A stretch of 64,000 nucleotides of DNA from Armatimonadota bacterium (GTDB lineage Bacteria > Armatimonadota > HRBIN16). The stretch lies in the NCBI GenBank assembly GCA_026003175.1, contig BPGT01000001.1:62001-126000 (forward strand), given 5' to 3'. A program made the translations under genes and the position numbers. Below the pieces are notes generated by a model. That model was not told where the DNA came from. It ran no database searches and saw only the letters and a program-made list of their open reading frames with translations. The stretch's first letter is position 1; each line of letters begins with the position of its first letter. This document shows positions 53,470 through 62,235 of this stretch, piece after piece.

Positions 53470-53817
53470 ATGCAGATACGTTCTTTTGACCCCAATGCGC
53501 TCTTTCCAGCGCATGAGGGCACTATACTCGCACAGGGCGTGTTCGCCTCCGAAGAGATAGGCGCGCCGTTCGGGTGCGCCTTCGGCGTTTTGAAGCCGGG
53601 TATGGCGCAGAAGCCCGAGCGCGTGCCTGTCGCCAAGCTCTACTACGTCCGCTACGGCGAGGCTACCCTGCGCATTGAGGACGAGGAACAGGTTATCCGC
53701 GAAGGGGATGTGGTCTTCATCCCTGCCAACGCCTGGCACACCGTGCGCAATCATACTGATAAGGACTTCAGCACCTTTGCCCTGTGGTGGACTCCCGCAG
53801 GAGGTGCAGAGCCATGA
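53470..53817 (+). CDS. Cupin domain protein
   Basis: The 115-residue protein has one cupin barrel: YYVRYGEATLRIEDEEQVIR, EGDVVFIPANAWHTVRNHTD. The first metal motif has only partial ligands, the second has His in AWHTV. It may bind a sugar-like ligand. Its stop overlaps the start of the oxidoreductase gene (ATGA), which suggests coupled translation and a shared pathway. Confidence 0.83.
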   Translation: MQIRSFDPNALFPAHEGTILAQGVFASEEIGAPFGCAFGVLKPGMAQKPERVPVAKLYYVRYGEATLRIEDEEQVIREGDVVFIPANAWHTVRNHTDKDFSTFALWWTPAGGAEP

Positions 53818-54848
53818 GCCAGCCGTTGCGTATCGGATTAGTTGGCTGTGGAGGCATCTCGCGGGCGCACGTGCACGCTATGCAGGAGCTGGGGGCGGAG
53901 ACGGTGCGCGTGGTCGCTACCTGTGACGTGGAAGAGGCTCTCGCGCAGGAGCGGGCGCGCGAATCGGGTGCGCAGGTTGTGCTCACCGACTGGCGTGAGG
54001 TGCTGAAGCGAGAAGATATCGACGCGGTAGACATCTGCTTGCCACATGACCTGCACGCGGAAGTAGCCATCGCCGCCGCGCAAGCGGGCAAGCATATTCT
54101 GGTAGAGAAACCGATAGCCACCACGCTGGAGGACGGCTGGGCGATGGTGCGTGCCGCCAGGCAGGCTGGTGTGGTGCTGATGACCGCTTTCGTGGAACGT
54201 TTTGAGGCGGAAAACTGGCGTACCAAACAGCTGCTGGATGAGGGCTGGCTCGGTGTGCCCGTTCTGGCGCAGCTGGACCACCTGCAGAACGTGGTCGTTC
54301 CGCCCGGGCACTGGGTGCGCAGCCGGCAAAGGTTGGGAGGAGGCGCCATTGCCAGCGCAGGCTGCCACCGCCTGGACCTGCTCCGCTGGTTCATCGGCGA
54401 GGTGGAATGGGTTTCTGCAGAAACTTACTACGACCCCGACCGCATGGAGGGCGAAGTGGCGGGTGTGGTCAACCTGCAGTTTACCACCGGCGCGATTGCC
54501 ACCATGAGCATCAGCTGGCTATCGCCCTATCGAGCCTTCTACCGCAAGCTGTGGCTTGAGGGTACGGAAGGAGCAATACACAACTGGAACGGCTTGCACG
54601 TCTTCTCGCGCAAGAAGCCCGAGTGGTCGGAAGGCTTTGTGAGGCTGGAGCTGGAGCCAGTGAACCCCTTCGCTGCCGAGATACGCCATTTTGTGCAGTG
54701 TGTGCACGAGGGTAAAGAGCCTCTCACCAGTGGAGAAGACTCGCTGCGTTCGCAGGCGGTGGCTATCGCCGCTAATGTGTCGGAGCAAACAGGGTGTCGT
54801 GTACGCCCTGCGGAACTACTCTCACAAGCACTGGAGGATTCGGAATGA
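53814..54848 (+). CDS. Gfo/Idh/MocA-family oxidoreductase
   Basis: The protein has 344 residues from ATG 53814. NAD(P)-binding Rossmann fold: RIGLVGCGGISRAHVHAMQE. The catalytic lysine motif HILVEKPIATTLEDGWAMVR is typical (EKP). The C-terminal domain reads GGAIASAGCHRLDLLRWFIG. The family oxidises sugars, inositols and related compounds. It is coupled with a cupin and a sulfatase-like gene, so probably works on a glycan breakdown product. Confidence 0.93.
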   Translation: MSQPLRIGLVGCGGISRAHVHAMQELGAETVRVVATCDVEEALAQERARESGAQVVLTDWREVLKREDIDAVDICLPHDLHAEVAIAAAQAGKHILVEKPIATTLEDGWAMVRAARQAGVVLMTAFVERFEAENWRTKQLLDEGWLGVPVLAQLDHLQNVVVPPGHWVRSRQRLGGGAIASAGCHRLDLLRWFIGEVEWVSAETYYDPDRMEGEVAGVVNLQFTTGAIATMSISWLSPYRAFYRKLWLEGTEGAIHNWNGLHVFSRKKPEWSEGFVRLELEPVNPFAAEIRHFVQCVHEGKEPLTSGEDSLRSQAVAIAANVSEQTGCRVRPAELLSQALEDSE

Positions 54849-56269
54849 AACCACTGAATATCGTGCTTTTCATCTCGGATACCTTCCGTCGTGATAACCT
54901 CACGATCCACGGTGGTAAGCAGATACACACGCCGTATCTGGACCGCTTCGCGCAAACCGCGCAGGTGTTCGAGCGAGCGTACTGCGGTTCGTTCCCAACG
55001 GTTCCCTCGCGCACGGACCTGTTTACGGGCAAGTGGACGTTTCCCCACCGCGACTGGTCACCCCTGCCGCGCGAGGAGAGGGTGCTGGCGCAACTGCTTT
55101 CCGAAGCAGGCTACACCACGATGATGATTATCGACACCCCGCACCTGCTGAACTATGGTTACCACTTTGATCGCGGCTTCACCGCCTTCGAGTGGATACG
55201 CGGACAGGAGAACGATCGCTGGCGCACCGATCCGGTGGAGGTGGAGTACCCCTTCAACCTGAACAAATGCCGGTTGGGCGAGCGTACCCTGCGTCAATAC
55301 CTGCGCAACGTTGCGGACCGCCGAAGCGAAGAGGACTATTTCCCCGCCCGCACAGTGAAAGCCACGATGCGCTGGCTGGAACGTAATGCGAAACAGAAGC
55401 CCTTCTTCCTGTATATCGACACCTTCGACCCGCATGAACCGTGGGACCCTCCACGACACTACACCGACCTGTATGACCCCGGCTACGAAGGCGAGGAGGT
55501 CATCTACCCGCAATACTGGTACTGGCGCGAGTTCCTCACCGAGGCGGAGCTAAACCACTGCCGCGCTCTCTACCGTGGGGAAGTGACGATGGTGGACTAC
55601 TGGTTCGGCAGGCTAATGGCGCGCTTGGAGAGCCTGAACCTGCTGGAAGACACGGTGGTCATCTTCACCGCCGACCACGGTTTCTACATCGGCGAGCACG
55701 GCATCATCGGCAAGGCGCTCTTCGAAGAGCGCGACGGCAAACACATCTTCCACCGCTCGCCTATCTACGACGAGGTAGCGCGCATCCCCCTGCTCATATA
55801 CGCGCCCGGCATGAAGCCCGCCACGCACGATGCCTTCACCGGCTTTGTAGACCTGATGCCCACCTTGCTGGAGCTGGCAGGTGTGGAGATACCTGTGGAG
55901 GTGCAGGGAAAGTCGCTCGTACCACTCTTACGCGGTGAACAAACAGGATGGCGCGACTTCTTTGTGACCTCGTGGGCGATCGTGCATCAGCCGGGCGAAA
56001 CCGTTAGCCGGGCGGTAGACGGAACCGAGCGCGTGGTGCTGTCGCCGCGCCCCTCTACGGTTCACGAACGCGATTGGACGCTCATCTACAGCGTCGCCGG
56101 CGATGAGGTGGAGCTGTACCATACTGCTACCGACCCAGGGCAGACGCAAAACGTGGCGGCGGAATATCCTGACGTAGCGCGCCGCTTGCACGCTAAGTTG
56201 CTGAATTTGCTGAAGGAGTGCGGCACGCGCGAGGAATACCTGCAACCGAGAAGGGAGATACAGGTGTAG
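54845..56269 (+). CDS. Sulfatase-like protein lacking the formylglycine residue
   Basis: The protein has 474 residues from ATG 54845, overlapping the oxidoreductase stop. Alkaline phosphatase superfamily marks: NIVLFISDTFRRDNLTIHGG, FFLYIDTFDPHEPWDPPRHY, and VVIFTADHGFYIGEHGIIGK. The nucleophile site, normally C/S-x-P-x-R, reads Thr52-V-P-S-R (SFPTVPSRTDLF). Cys47 is five residues earlier and unlikely to substitute. It may be inactive, use Thr, or hydrolyse something else. No signal peptide is present. Confidence 0.85.
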   Translation: MKPLNIVLFISDTFRRDNLTIHGGKQIHTPYLDRFAQTAQVFERAYCGSFPTVPSRTDLFTGKWTFPHRDWSPLPREERVLAQLLSEAGYTTMMIIDTPHLLNYGYHFDRGFTAFEWIRGQENDRWRTDPVEVEYPFNLNKCRLGERTLRQYLRNVADRRSEEDYFPARTVKATMRWLERNAKQKPFFLYIDTFDPHEPWDPPRHYTDLYDPGYEGEEVIYPQYWYWREFLTEAELNHCRALYRGEVTMVDYWFGRLMARLESLNLLEDTVVIFTADHGFYIGEHGIIGKALFEERDGKHIFHRSPIYDEVARIPLLIYAPGMKPATHDAFTGFVDLMPTLLELAGVEIPVEVQGKSLVPLLRGEQTGWRDFFVTSWAIVHQPGETVSRAVDGTERVVLSPRPSTVHERDWTLIYSVAGDEVELYHTATDPGQTQNVAAEYPDVARRLHAKLLNLLKECGTREEYLQPRREIQV

Positions 56270-56307
56270 AGGCTCTCTATGCTATAATGAGAGCGAGGTG
56301 ATGCCCA

Positions 56308-56934
56308 ATGGCACAACAAACGCTCATACCACCCGCACGCCCGTTGCCCAGAGGCAAAGTCAGCTATGAACAGTTCCTGGAGTGGCTGGACGAAGACACC
56401 TGGGCAGAGTGGGTGGACGGCGAGGTAGAACTGATGAGTCCAATATCTTTGCTGCATCAGGAGGTTAGCAGATTCCTGATAGCCATCCTGCAGTTTTACA
56501 TTACCTACCACGACCTGGGTGGGCTTCATCACGAGCCTTTCCAGATGAAGACGGGACGCGACCTTCCCGGTCGCTCGCCAGACATCCTGTTCGTGAGCAG
56601 AGAAAACCAGCATCGCCTGAAGCCCACCTATCTGGATGGACCTGCCGACCTGGTGGTGGAAATTATCAGCCCCGATAGCGAAGAACGCGACCGCGTGCAG
56701 AAGTTTGCCGAATACCAGCAGGGCGGTGTGCGCGAATACTGGTTGATAGACCCTCAGAAGCGAGAGGCGGAGTTCTACGTGCTGGACGAAGCGGGGATGT
56801 ATGCGCTGCAGGCGAAGGGCGGTTCGGGTGAGTATCGGAGTAAGGTACTGGAAGGTTTATGGCTGAGGATAGAGTGGTTGTGGAACCCGCCGCCGGAGAT
56901 CGAGGTGCTCAAGGAGTGGGGAATGGTGTCGTAA
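56308..56934 (+). CDS. Uma2 family endonuclease-like protein (DUF820)
   Basis: The 208-residue protein is PD-(D/E)XK-like: YEQFLEWLDEDTWAEWVDGE, GRSPDILFVSREN, ADLVVEIISPDSEERDRVQK, and KFAEYQQGGVREYWLIDPQK. It is better conserved than the one at 52888. A TATAAT at 56284 may belong to its promoter. It sits between the sulfatase-like and sialidase-like genes. Confidence 0.88.
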   Translation: MAQQTLIPPARPLPRGKVSYEQFLEWLDEDTWAEWVDGEVELMSPISLLHQEVSRFLIAILQFYITYHDLGGLHHEPFQMKTGRDLPGRSPDILFVSRENQHRLKPTYLDGPADLVVEIISPDSEERDRVQKFAEYQQGGVREYWLIDPQKREAEFYVLDEAGMYALQAKGGSGEYRSKVLEGLWLRIEWLWNPPPEIEVLKEWGMVS

Positions 56935-56956
56935 GTCCGTAGGAGGTGACACCAAG

Positions 56957-58078
56957 ATGTTGCTTTTTCTGCCTTTGCTGAGCATGCACGAGACAGTTAC
57001 TGCGGATGCCCGCTGGGTGCATCCGCTCTTCCAGCCGCTGGAGGTCTCCAACAGCGGTCCGTTCGTGATTCTAGAGGATGGTAGCCTTGGCACGGTAGAC
57101 GAAAAAGGCTTCCGCATCAGCAAAGATGACGGCAAAACGTGGTCGGAACCGATTCCCGTCTGCGAAGGTATCAACCCTAAGGAGCCTGCTTCGTATTATC
57201 TGCTGCGCACGCAGAAGGGCACGCTGGTCATGATATACCTGAACTTTACAGGACGTCGCTTCGAGTGGGACGAGGCACGCAAGGAGCCGAAAGAGGGATG
57301 CCGGCTGGAGGTATGGGCAATCCGCAGCACCGACGGCGGCAAAACGTGGACGGACAACCAGTGTGTCCTGGACGGCTACAACCCCAACTTCTTCGCGCTG
57401 ATTCAGACCCGCTCAGGCAGAATCGTCGCTCCGCTGCAGCATCTCGCCAGCAACCCGGGACGCCTCATCACCTGCTCGGTGTACTCCGACGACGAAGGCA
57501 AGACGTGGCGGCGCAGCAACTGGATTGACCTCGGCGGGCATGGACACCACGACGGCGCGTTTGAACCCACCCTTGCCGAGCTGAGCGATGGACGCTTGCT
57601 CATGTTGATACGCACCAGCTTGGACCAGTTCTGGCAAGCAGTCTCTACGGATGGCGGCAGGTACTGGCGTATCATCCAGCCCAGCGGAATCGACGCCAGC
57701 AACTCGCCCGGATACCTGTTGCGCCTGCAAAGTGGTCGGCTGGTGCTGGTGTGGAACCGCTTGCACCCCGAAGGGCGAGTGTGGGAAAAGTCAGACTGGA
57801 AACAGCACACCGAGCTTCCCTCTTCGTGGCACCGCGAGGAGCTGTCTATCGCCTTCTCGGAAGATGACGGCAAGACGTGGACGAAGCCCATCACCTTCGC
57901 CAGGCAGCGCGGCGGGCAGCTGAGCTACCCGTACCTCTTCGAACGCCGTCCGGGCGAGCTGTGGGTCATCGCGGGCTTCGCCTTCCAGAAGTTCTGGGAA
58001 GAGCCTTTGCCCCTGCGTCTGAAGGTGGACGAAGAGCAGCTGGTGCGCGAGGCGAAACGGTTACAACCAGCACGTTGA
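56957..58078 (+). CDS. Sialidase-like BNR/Asp-box protein
   Basis: The 373-residue protein has Asp boxes RISKDDGKTW, RSTDGGKTW, YSDDEGKTW, STDGGRYW and FSEDDGKTW. An N-terminal MLLFLPLLSMHE gives only a weak hydrophobic start; no clear signal peptide. It differs from the 43040 protein, so the two probably act on different sugars. GGAGGTGACACCAAG precedes its ATG. A 189-bp spacer to the next gene has no further gene; 58216-58240 looks like a dispersed repeat. Confidence 0.82.
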   Translation: MLLFLPLLSMHETVTADARWVHPLFQPLEVSNSGPFVILEDGSLGTVDEKGFRISKDDGKTWSEPIPVCEGINPKEPASYYLLRTQKGTLVMIYLNFTGRRFEWDEARKEPKEGCRLEVWAIRSTDGGKTWTDNQCVLDGYNPNFFALIQTRSGRIVAPLQHLASNPGRLITCSVYSDDEGKTWRRSNWIDLGGHGHHDGAFEPTLAELSDGRLLMLIRTSLDQFWQAVSTDGGRYWRIIQPSGIDASNSPGYLLRLQSGRLVLVWNRLHPEGRVWEKSDWKQHTELPSSWHREELSIAFSEDDGKTWTKPITFARQRGGQLSYPYLFERRPGELWVIAGFAFQKFWEEPLPLRLKVDEEQLVREAKRLQPAR

Positions 58079-58267
58079 GGTGATGTCCTTTGAGAAGTGT
58101 GGTGGAAGAAACCTTCTATCCGATACCCAGCGAGCATCGTGCCCTGCCCAGCTGGCGTCTCCAGCTACCCATCCGGAAAGGAGAGTGCGCTGGGGTGTCA
58201 TAATCCACTGGTGGTCTGCTCAACCTGACATCCTGTCATCCTGAACAAGAAGAGGAGGTACACCACG

Positions 58268-61200
58268 ATGCGCTATCCCGTTCTGATAGCAGCTTTACTG
58301 GGCTGTTTGCCACTCTCCGCCCAGCAGACCGTTACCGGTCCCGTCACCATCTACGATACCACCTACGAACGTGTAGACCCCGGCTTGCCCTTCACCGAAG
58401 CACCCCGGCAGGAGGAGAACTGGCAGCCGCCTTCCCCATTGCCAGCAGAAAGCAAAGCAGGACTCATTCCCTTTTCGCGCCCTGAGCCGTTCGATATCAA
58501 ACCCTGGAGCAAGCCCAAAGACACCGAACGTCTCCGCGAACTGCGCTGCTATGCGGCACAGGGGGAAATCTCTGCAATCTGGTTTGCGGTATACGCGCTG
58601 GAGCCGTTGAGAAGCCTGCAAGTGTATGACGATGCAAGGGGTATGGCAGCTGATACCGCATCGAAGATCTCGCTGGACATTCGATATGCGCACTTCTGGG
58701 CGCAACGCACCGATTGGCGAGGGCGCACCTACTATGTCACCCCAGAACTGATACTGCCTATGCGGGATGGCAGGGCGCAGTTTCCCGCAAAAGGAGGTAC
58801 GCTGGAGTGGCGTTCACTGGACATTCCGCAAGGTGAAAGCCGCCTGTTCTGGATACAGGTGCGAGTGCTGCCAGACTGTCGCCCGGGCACATACACCAGA
58901 ACTATTGTCATCCGGTCGGAGGGCAGAGAGGCTCTCCGCTTGCCCTTGCGCATTCACGTCTACCCCTTCCGCCTGAACAAACCGCCCGACAAACGCTGGC
59001 TGCTGTACAGTGATAGCTGGTGGCTGAGCAACCTGCCTGACGACAAACTGCTCGCCTTGCTCAAGGAGATAGCCGACTACGGCATCGACGGGCTGACGGA
59101 GCTACCTTTTGGCAAGCTCGACCTTTCCGAGCTGAAGCAGGGAAGGGTGCGCTATGATCCGGCTCCCTTGCTGCGCTGGTATCGGCTGATGCGGCAAGCA
59201 GGCTTGCGTGGACCGCACACCATTGGCACGTTCATCGAGGAGCAGATACCTGCTCAGCTGGGCATCCAGGCTGATGTGAACCGCGAGTGGACACCGCCCG
59301 TGCGCGAGGCGATGCGCCAGATCGCCCGAACGGTCATCCAGACGCTTCAGCCGCACCGTATTCCCTGGATGTTCTATGGGTGGGACGAACCGGGTCCCGA
59401 GACTATCCGTGCGTTGGAACAGTACCGCACCTGGCGTGAAGCAGGCGCAGACACCTACGTCACCTTCTACCAGCGCGGCACCTACGAGGCTGCAGCGCAG
59501 TGGATGACCCACCCCTGTTTCTCCGTCGGGCTGGTCACCTCTCAGCAGACTGCACAATGGGCTCTCGAACAGTGTCAGGCGCGTGGGCAAAAGTTCTACT
59601 GGTACGGCAGCGGCTGCTATCTGGGGCAGGAAGGACGAATGTTCCCCAATCGCTTCCTGGCAGGATGGCTGTTCTGGAAGACAAAGGCGGACGGACAGGT
59701 GTCGTGGACTTTCGTGCGACCCCACGAAGACCCCTTCAACGACTTCGATGGCGCCACCGTCAACAGTGTGGAACCCAAAGACCAGTGCACCGTGTATCCC
59801 GAGCTTGCCTCGCCGAACGACCCCAAAAGCATCCAGCGCATCATTCCTACCATCCAGTGGGAGGCATTGCGCGAGGGCATCAATGACTACCGCTACCTGG
59901 CCACCCTGCGAAACACCATCGCCTATGCACGCAAAGTGGCTTCTGCCTCCAGAGCCAGCCGCTGGTCGCGAGAACTGCTCCAGTTCGCCGACGAGTGTGA
60001 AAGCATCCTGAAGGCGATGGACGCATCTGTACCCTGGTCTAATGAGGTCGCAAGAGCAGGCTTTACCAACGCCGACCTGAAGGAAGCGCGGCTCATCGTG
60101 GGCAGGTGCATCGAGAAACTGGTGCTGCTGCTGCGGGGGGAGCGCGTTGCCTCTGCCAAACAGGCGCGAGCGGTTACCCTGCGCGTGCGAGTTGTTCCGC
60201 CTGTTTCCTATCCCATCTCTTCCACATACCTGCCGGTGCTGACCCTGCCACGCTGGAGCCAGCCCCCTGTGATCGACGGCAGGCTGGATGAACCGCAGTG
60301 GGAGATTGCCGCAGTCGCCGCGCCGTTCTATGAAAGCAACAGCAGCGTGCCTATACCAAAGAACCTGAGCACGCAGGCGATGCTGGCGGTAGACCAAAAC
60401 GCACTGTACATCGGCTTCCGCTGCCGCGCCCCACGTCCCCAGTTGCTGGTAGCGGAACAAACGCGCCGCGACGCCGACGGCATCTGGCTGGACGAGAGTG
60501 TGGAGATATTCCTTGCCTCGCCCGATGCTCCCGACCGCTACGCGCACTTCATCATCAACGTGCGAGGCGCGGTCTACGACGAACTGGGCTTCGACGTAGG
60601 CTGGAACACCGAGATTCAGGCATCCGCGCACACTGACTCCGAGGGCTGGACGTTGGAAGCGGCTATCCCCTGGCGTTCTTTGCCCTTCAAGGTCAACCTG
60701 AATCAACAGGGTGAGCCGCTCCTTCGCCTGAACCTCGGACGCAACCATAAAGAGCGGGGGGCGGCGGGAACGTCCCACTGGGCATGGTCACCCACCTTCG
60801 GCTGGTTCCACAATCCGCAGCGATTCGGCATCGCCACGCCCCAGCAGGGCGATATTCTGGTCAAGGAGGTCATGCCACCTGCCTATGTGGACGACTCTCC
60901 CATACAGATCACGCTGGTCAACCTTGGGCAGCAGGCACAGTCGGTGGAGGTGAAAGGACGGCGCGTAACTGTAGCTGCCGGACAACAGATCCGGGTAATC
61001 ATCCCCTCCAGTACCGAGCCTGGTGAACACCTGGAAACCGTTCGCCTGCGCTGGCAAAATGGGCTACTGGATATACCTGTGGCGTATTCTATCCCGTATC
61101 CTGTTCAGATGATGAAACAGGTAGCTGTAGCAGCCGGATCCAAGGCTTCTCTCACCACCGCCTTCGCCGTGCGCCACACAGAGGGCAAGTGGTTGCGGGT

Positions 61201-61408
61201 TCGGGTCACCAGCGCAGGGTTCGAGAAGGAGAGCACTTTCCCAGCCTCGCGCGACTTCACCCTGCGCTTACCCGGCGTGCGCGAGGACAGGTTGAATGTC
61301 CAAATCGCCCTGGACAAATCGCCCCGGTGGGCAGGTTCTGCGGTCGTTTACATACTGCCTGAGCCTGTACAGAGGGCAAGCCTTATCCCCACGAAGAGCG
61401 GTAGATGA
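58268..61408 (+). CDS. DUF4091 glycoside hydrolase-like protein with CBM9-type C-terminal domain
   Basis: The 1046-residue secreted protein has a signal peptide (MRYPVLIAALLGCLPLSAQQ). A beta domain (about 90-230) is followed by a GH-like barrel with DUF4091 signatures: WMFYGWDEPGPETIRALEQY, HPCFSVGLVTSQQTAQWALE, WLFWKTKADGQVSWTF, and WEALREGINDYRYLATL. A CBM9-like domain (about 665-855) reads VIDGRLDEPQWEIAAVAAPF and LYIGFRCRAPRP, then SVEIFLASP. Further beta-sandwiches end it. The family relates to GH123-type hexosaminidases. Confidence 0.86.
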   Translation: MRYPVLIAALLGCLPLSAQQTVTGPVTIYDTTYERVDPGLPFTEAPRQEENWQPPSPLPAESKAGLIPFSRPEPFDIKPWSKPKDTERLRELRCYAAQGEISAIWFAVYALEPLRSLQVYDDARGMAADTASKISLDIRYAHFWAQRTDWRGRTYYVTPELILPMRDGRAQFPAKGGTLEWRSLDIPQGESRLFWIQVRVLPDCRPGTYTRTIVIRSEGREALRLPLRIHVYPFRLNKPPDKRWLLYSDSWWLSNLPDDKLLALLKEIADYGIDGLTELPFGKLDLSELKQGRVRYDPAPLLRWYRLMRQAGLRGPHTIGTFIEEQIPAQLGIQADVNREWTPPVREAMRQIARTVIQTLQPHRIPWMFYGWDEPGPETIRALEQYRTWREAGADTYVTFYQRGTYEAAAQWMTHPCFSVGLVTSQQTAQWALEQCQARGQKFYWYGSGCYLGQEGRMFPNRFLAGWLFWKTKADGQVSWTFVRPHEDPFNDFDGATVNSVEPKDQCTVYPELASPNDPKSIQRIIPTIQWEALREGINDYRYLATLRNTIAYARKVASASRASRWSRELLQFADECESILKAMDASVPWSNEVARAGFTNADLKEARLIVGRCIEKLVLLLRGERVASAKQARAVTLRVRVVPPVSYPISSTYLPVLTLPRWSQPPVIDGRLDEPQWEIAAVAAPFYESNSSVPIPKNLSTQAMLAVDQNALYIGFRCRAPRPQLLVAEQTRRDADGIWLDESVEIFLASPDAPDRYAHFIINVRGAVYDELGFDVGWNTEIQASAHTDSEGWTLEAAIPWRSLPFKVNLNQQGEPLLRLNLGRNHKERGAAGTSHWAWSPTFGWFHNPQRFGIATPQQGDILVKEVMPPAYVDDSPIQITLVNLGQQAQSVEVKGRRVTVAAGQQIRVIIPSSTEPGEHLETVRLRWQNGLLDIPVAYSIPYPVQMMKQVAVAAGSKASLTTAFAVRHTEGKWLRVRVTSAGFEKESTFPASRDFTLRLPGVREDRLNVQIALDKSPRWAGSAVVYILPEPVQRASLIPTKSGR

Positions 61409-62129
61409 CAATCAGCCAGGTGGCAAACCACAGGGAGCACACTATCTCGATAACGCCGAGCACTATCGATTTGAAACGGTGCTCCTGTGGGATTGCCATC
61501 GCGCGCAGTGTAGCGGGAAGATGCGCTACCGCCAGCAATGGCTGAAGCACTAATGCCAAAACGGCAGGGATTACCAGCGCGTAAGCTACCGCCAGCGATT
61601 TCATCAGGTGGTTGCGCCGCTCGCGGAGGAGCGATTTCACGTGCAGGGCTGTGCCGAAAAAGTATAATAAGCACACTGCCCAAAGAATCCACGCCTCGGT
61701 ATCCCAGCGTCCCTGGCCCGTCACATAGCCAGCCACTGCCGTCAGGTTCAGACCTGCCATGGCCGCCAGGTCGTTAAGCAGGTTTCGCTCATTGCGCTGC
61801 CGGGCGAACCAGGCGTTCACAACGAAAGTGGCCAGAGCCAGTGGAGCCAACCAGAGCAACAGTGGGCGCACCAGCAACAGAGGAATGCCAAGCAGAGCGG
61901 CGACCATCCCATAGCCAGCTGCCCATCTCAACCAGTACGCTCTCTGCTGTGGGTAGCGCAACGACTGCAACAGGGGATAGGAGGCGAGATAAGCAAATAG
62001 CACCGCCCCCACCAGCAGCAGCTTGGAGGGGTGCCAGGGCGTGACCGCCAGCCCTACTACCAGAGGCGCCAGCCACATCATCCATGCGCCATGCTCGTGT
62101 GGCAATACCAGCCGTTGCTGCGTTTTCAT
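61383..62129 (-). CDS. YwiC-like membrane protein
   Basis: The 248-residue protein has about seven to eight membrane helices. The start RLVLPHEHGAWMMWLAPLVV is the hallmark of YwiC-like proteins, as is SLLRERRNHL in the second half. The function of the family is unknown. Its end overlaps the end of the DUF4091 gene tail-to-tail by 26 bp. Confidence 0.88.
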   Translation of the reverse strand: MKTQQRLVLPHEHGAWMMWLAPLVVGLAVTPWHPSKLLLVGAVLFAYLASYPLLQSLRYPQQRAYWLRWAAGYGMVAALLGIPLLLVRPLLLWLAPLALATFVVNAWFARQRNERNLLNDLAAMAGLNLTAVAGYVTGQGRWDTEAWILWAVCLLYFFGTALHVKSLLRERRNHLMKSLAVAYALVIPAVLALVLQPLLAVAHLPATLRAMAIPQEHRFKSIVLGVIEIVCSLWFATWLIVIYRSSWG

Positions 62130-62235
62130 AGCTCCAATAAATTATACCCCAATATCCTGAATCAGGACGCAGGGTGAGCTTCCCGTACCGTTGCGGGTCA
62201 TGGAGCAGAGCCGTCTCACCGATAGAGTTATTGGA

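Noticed and set aside
59102-60778. 558-residue open frame on the minus strand
   Set aside because: It lies fully opposite the DUF4091 gene, which has signal peptide, domains and family motifs. High GC content makes long antisense frames common.
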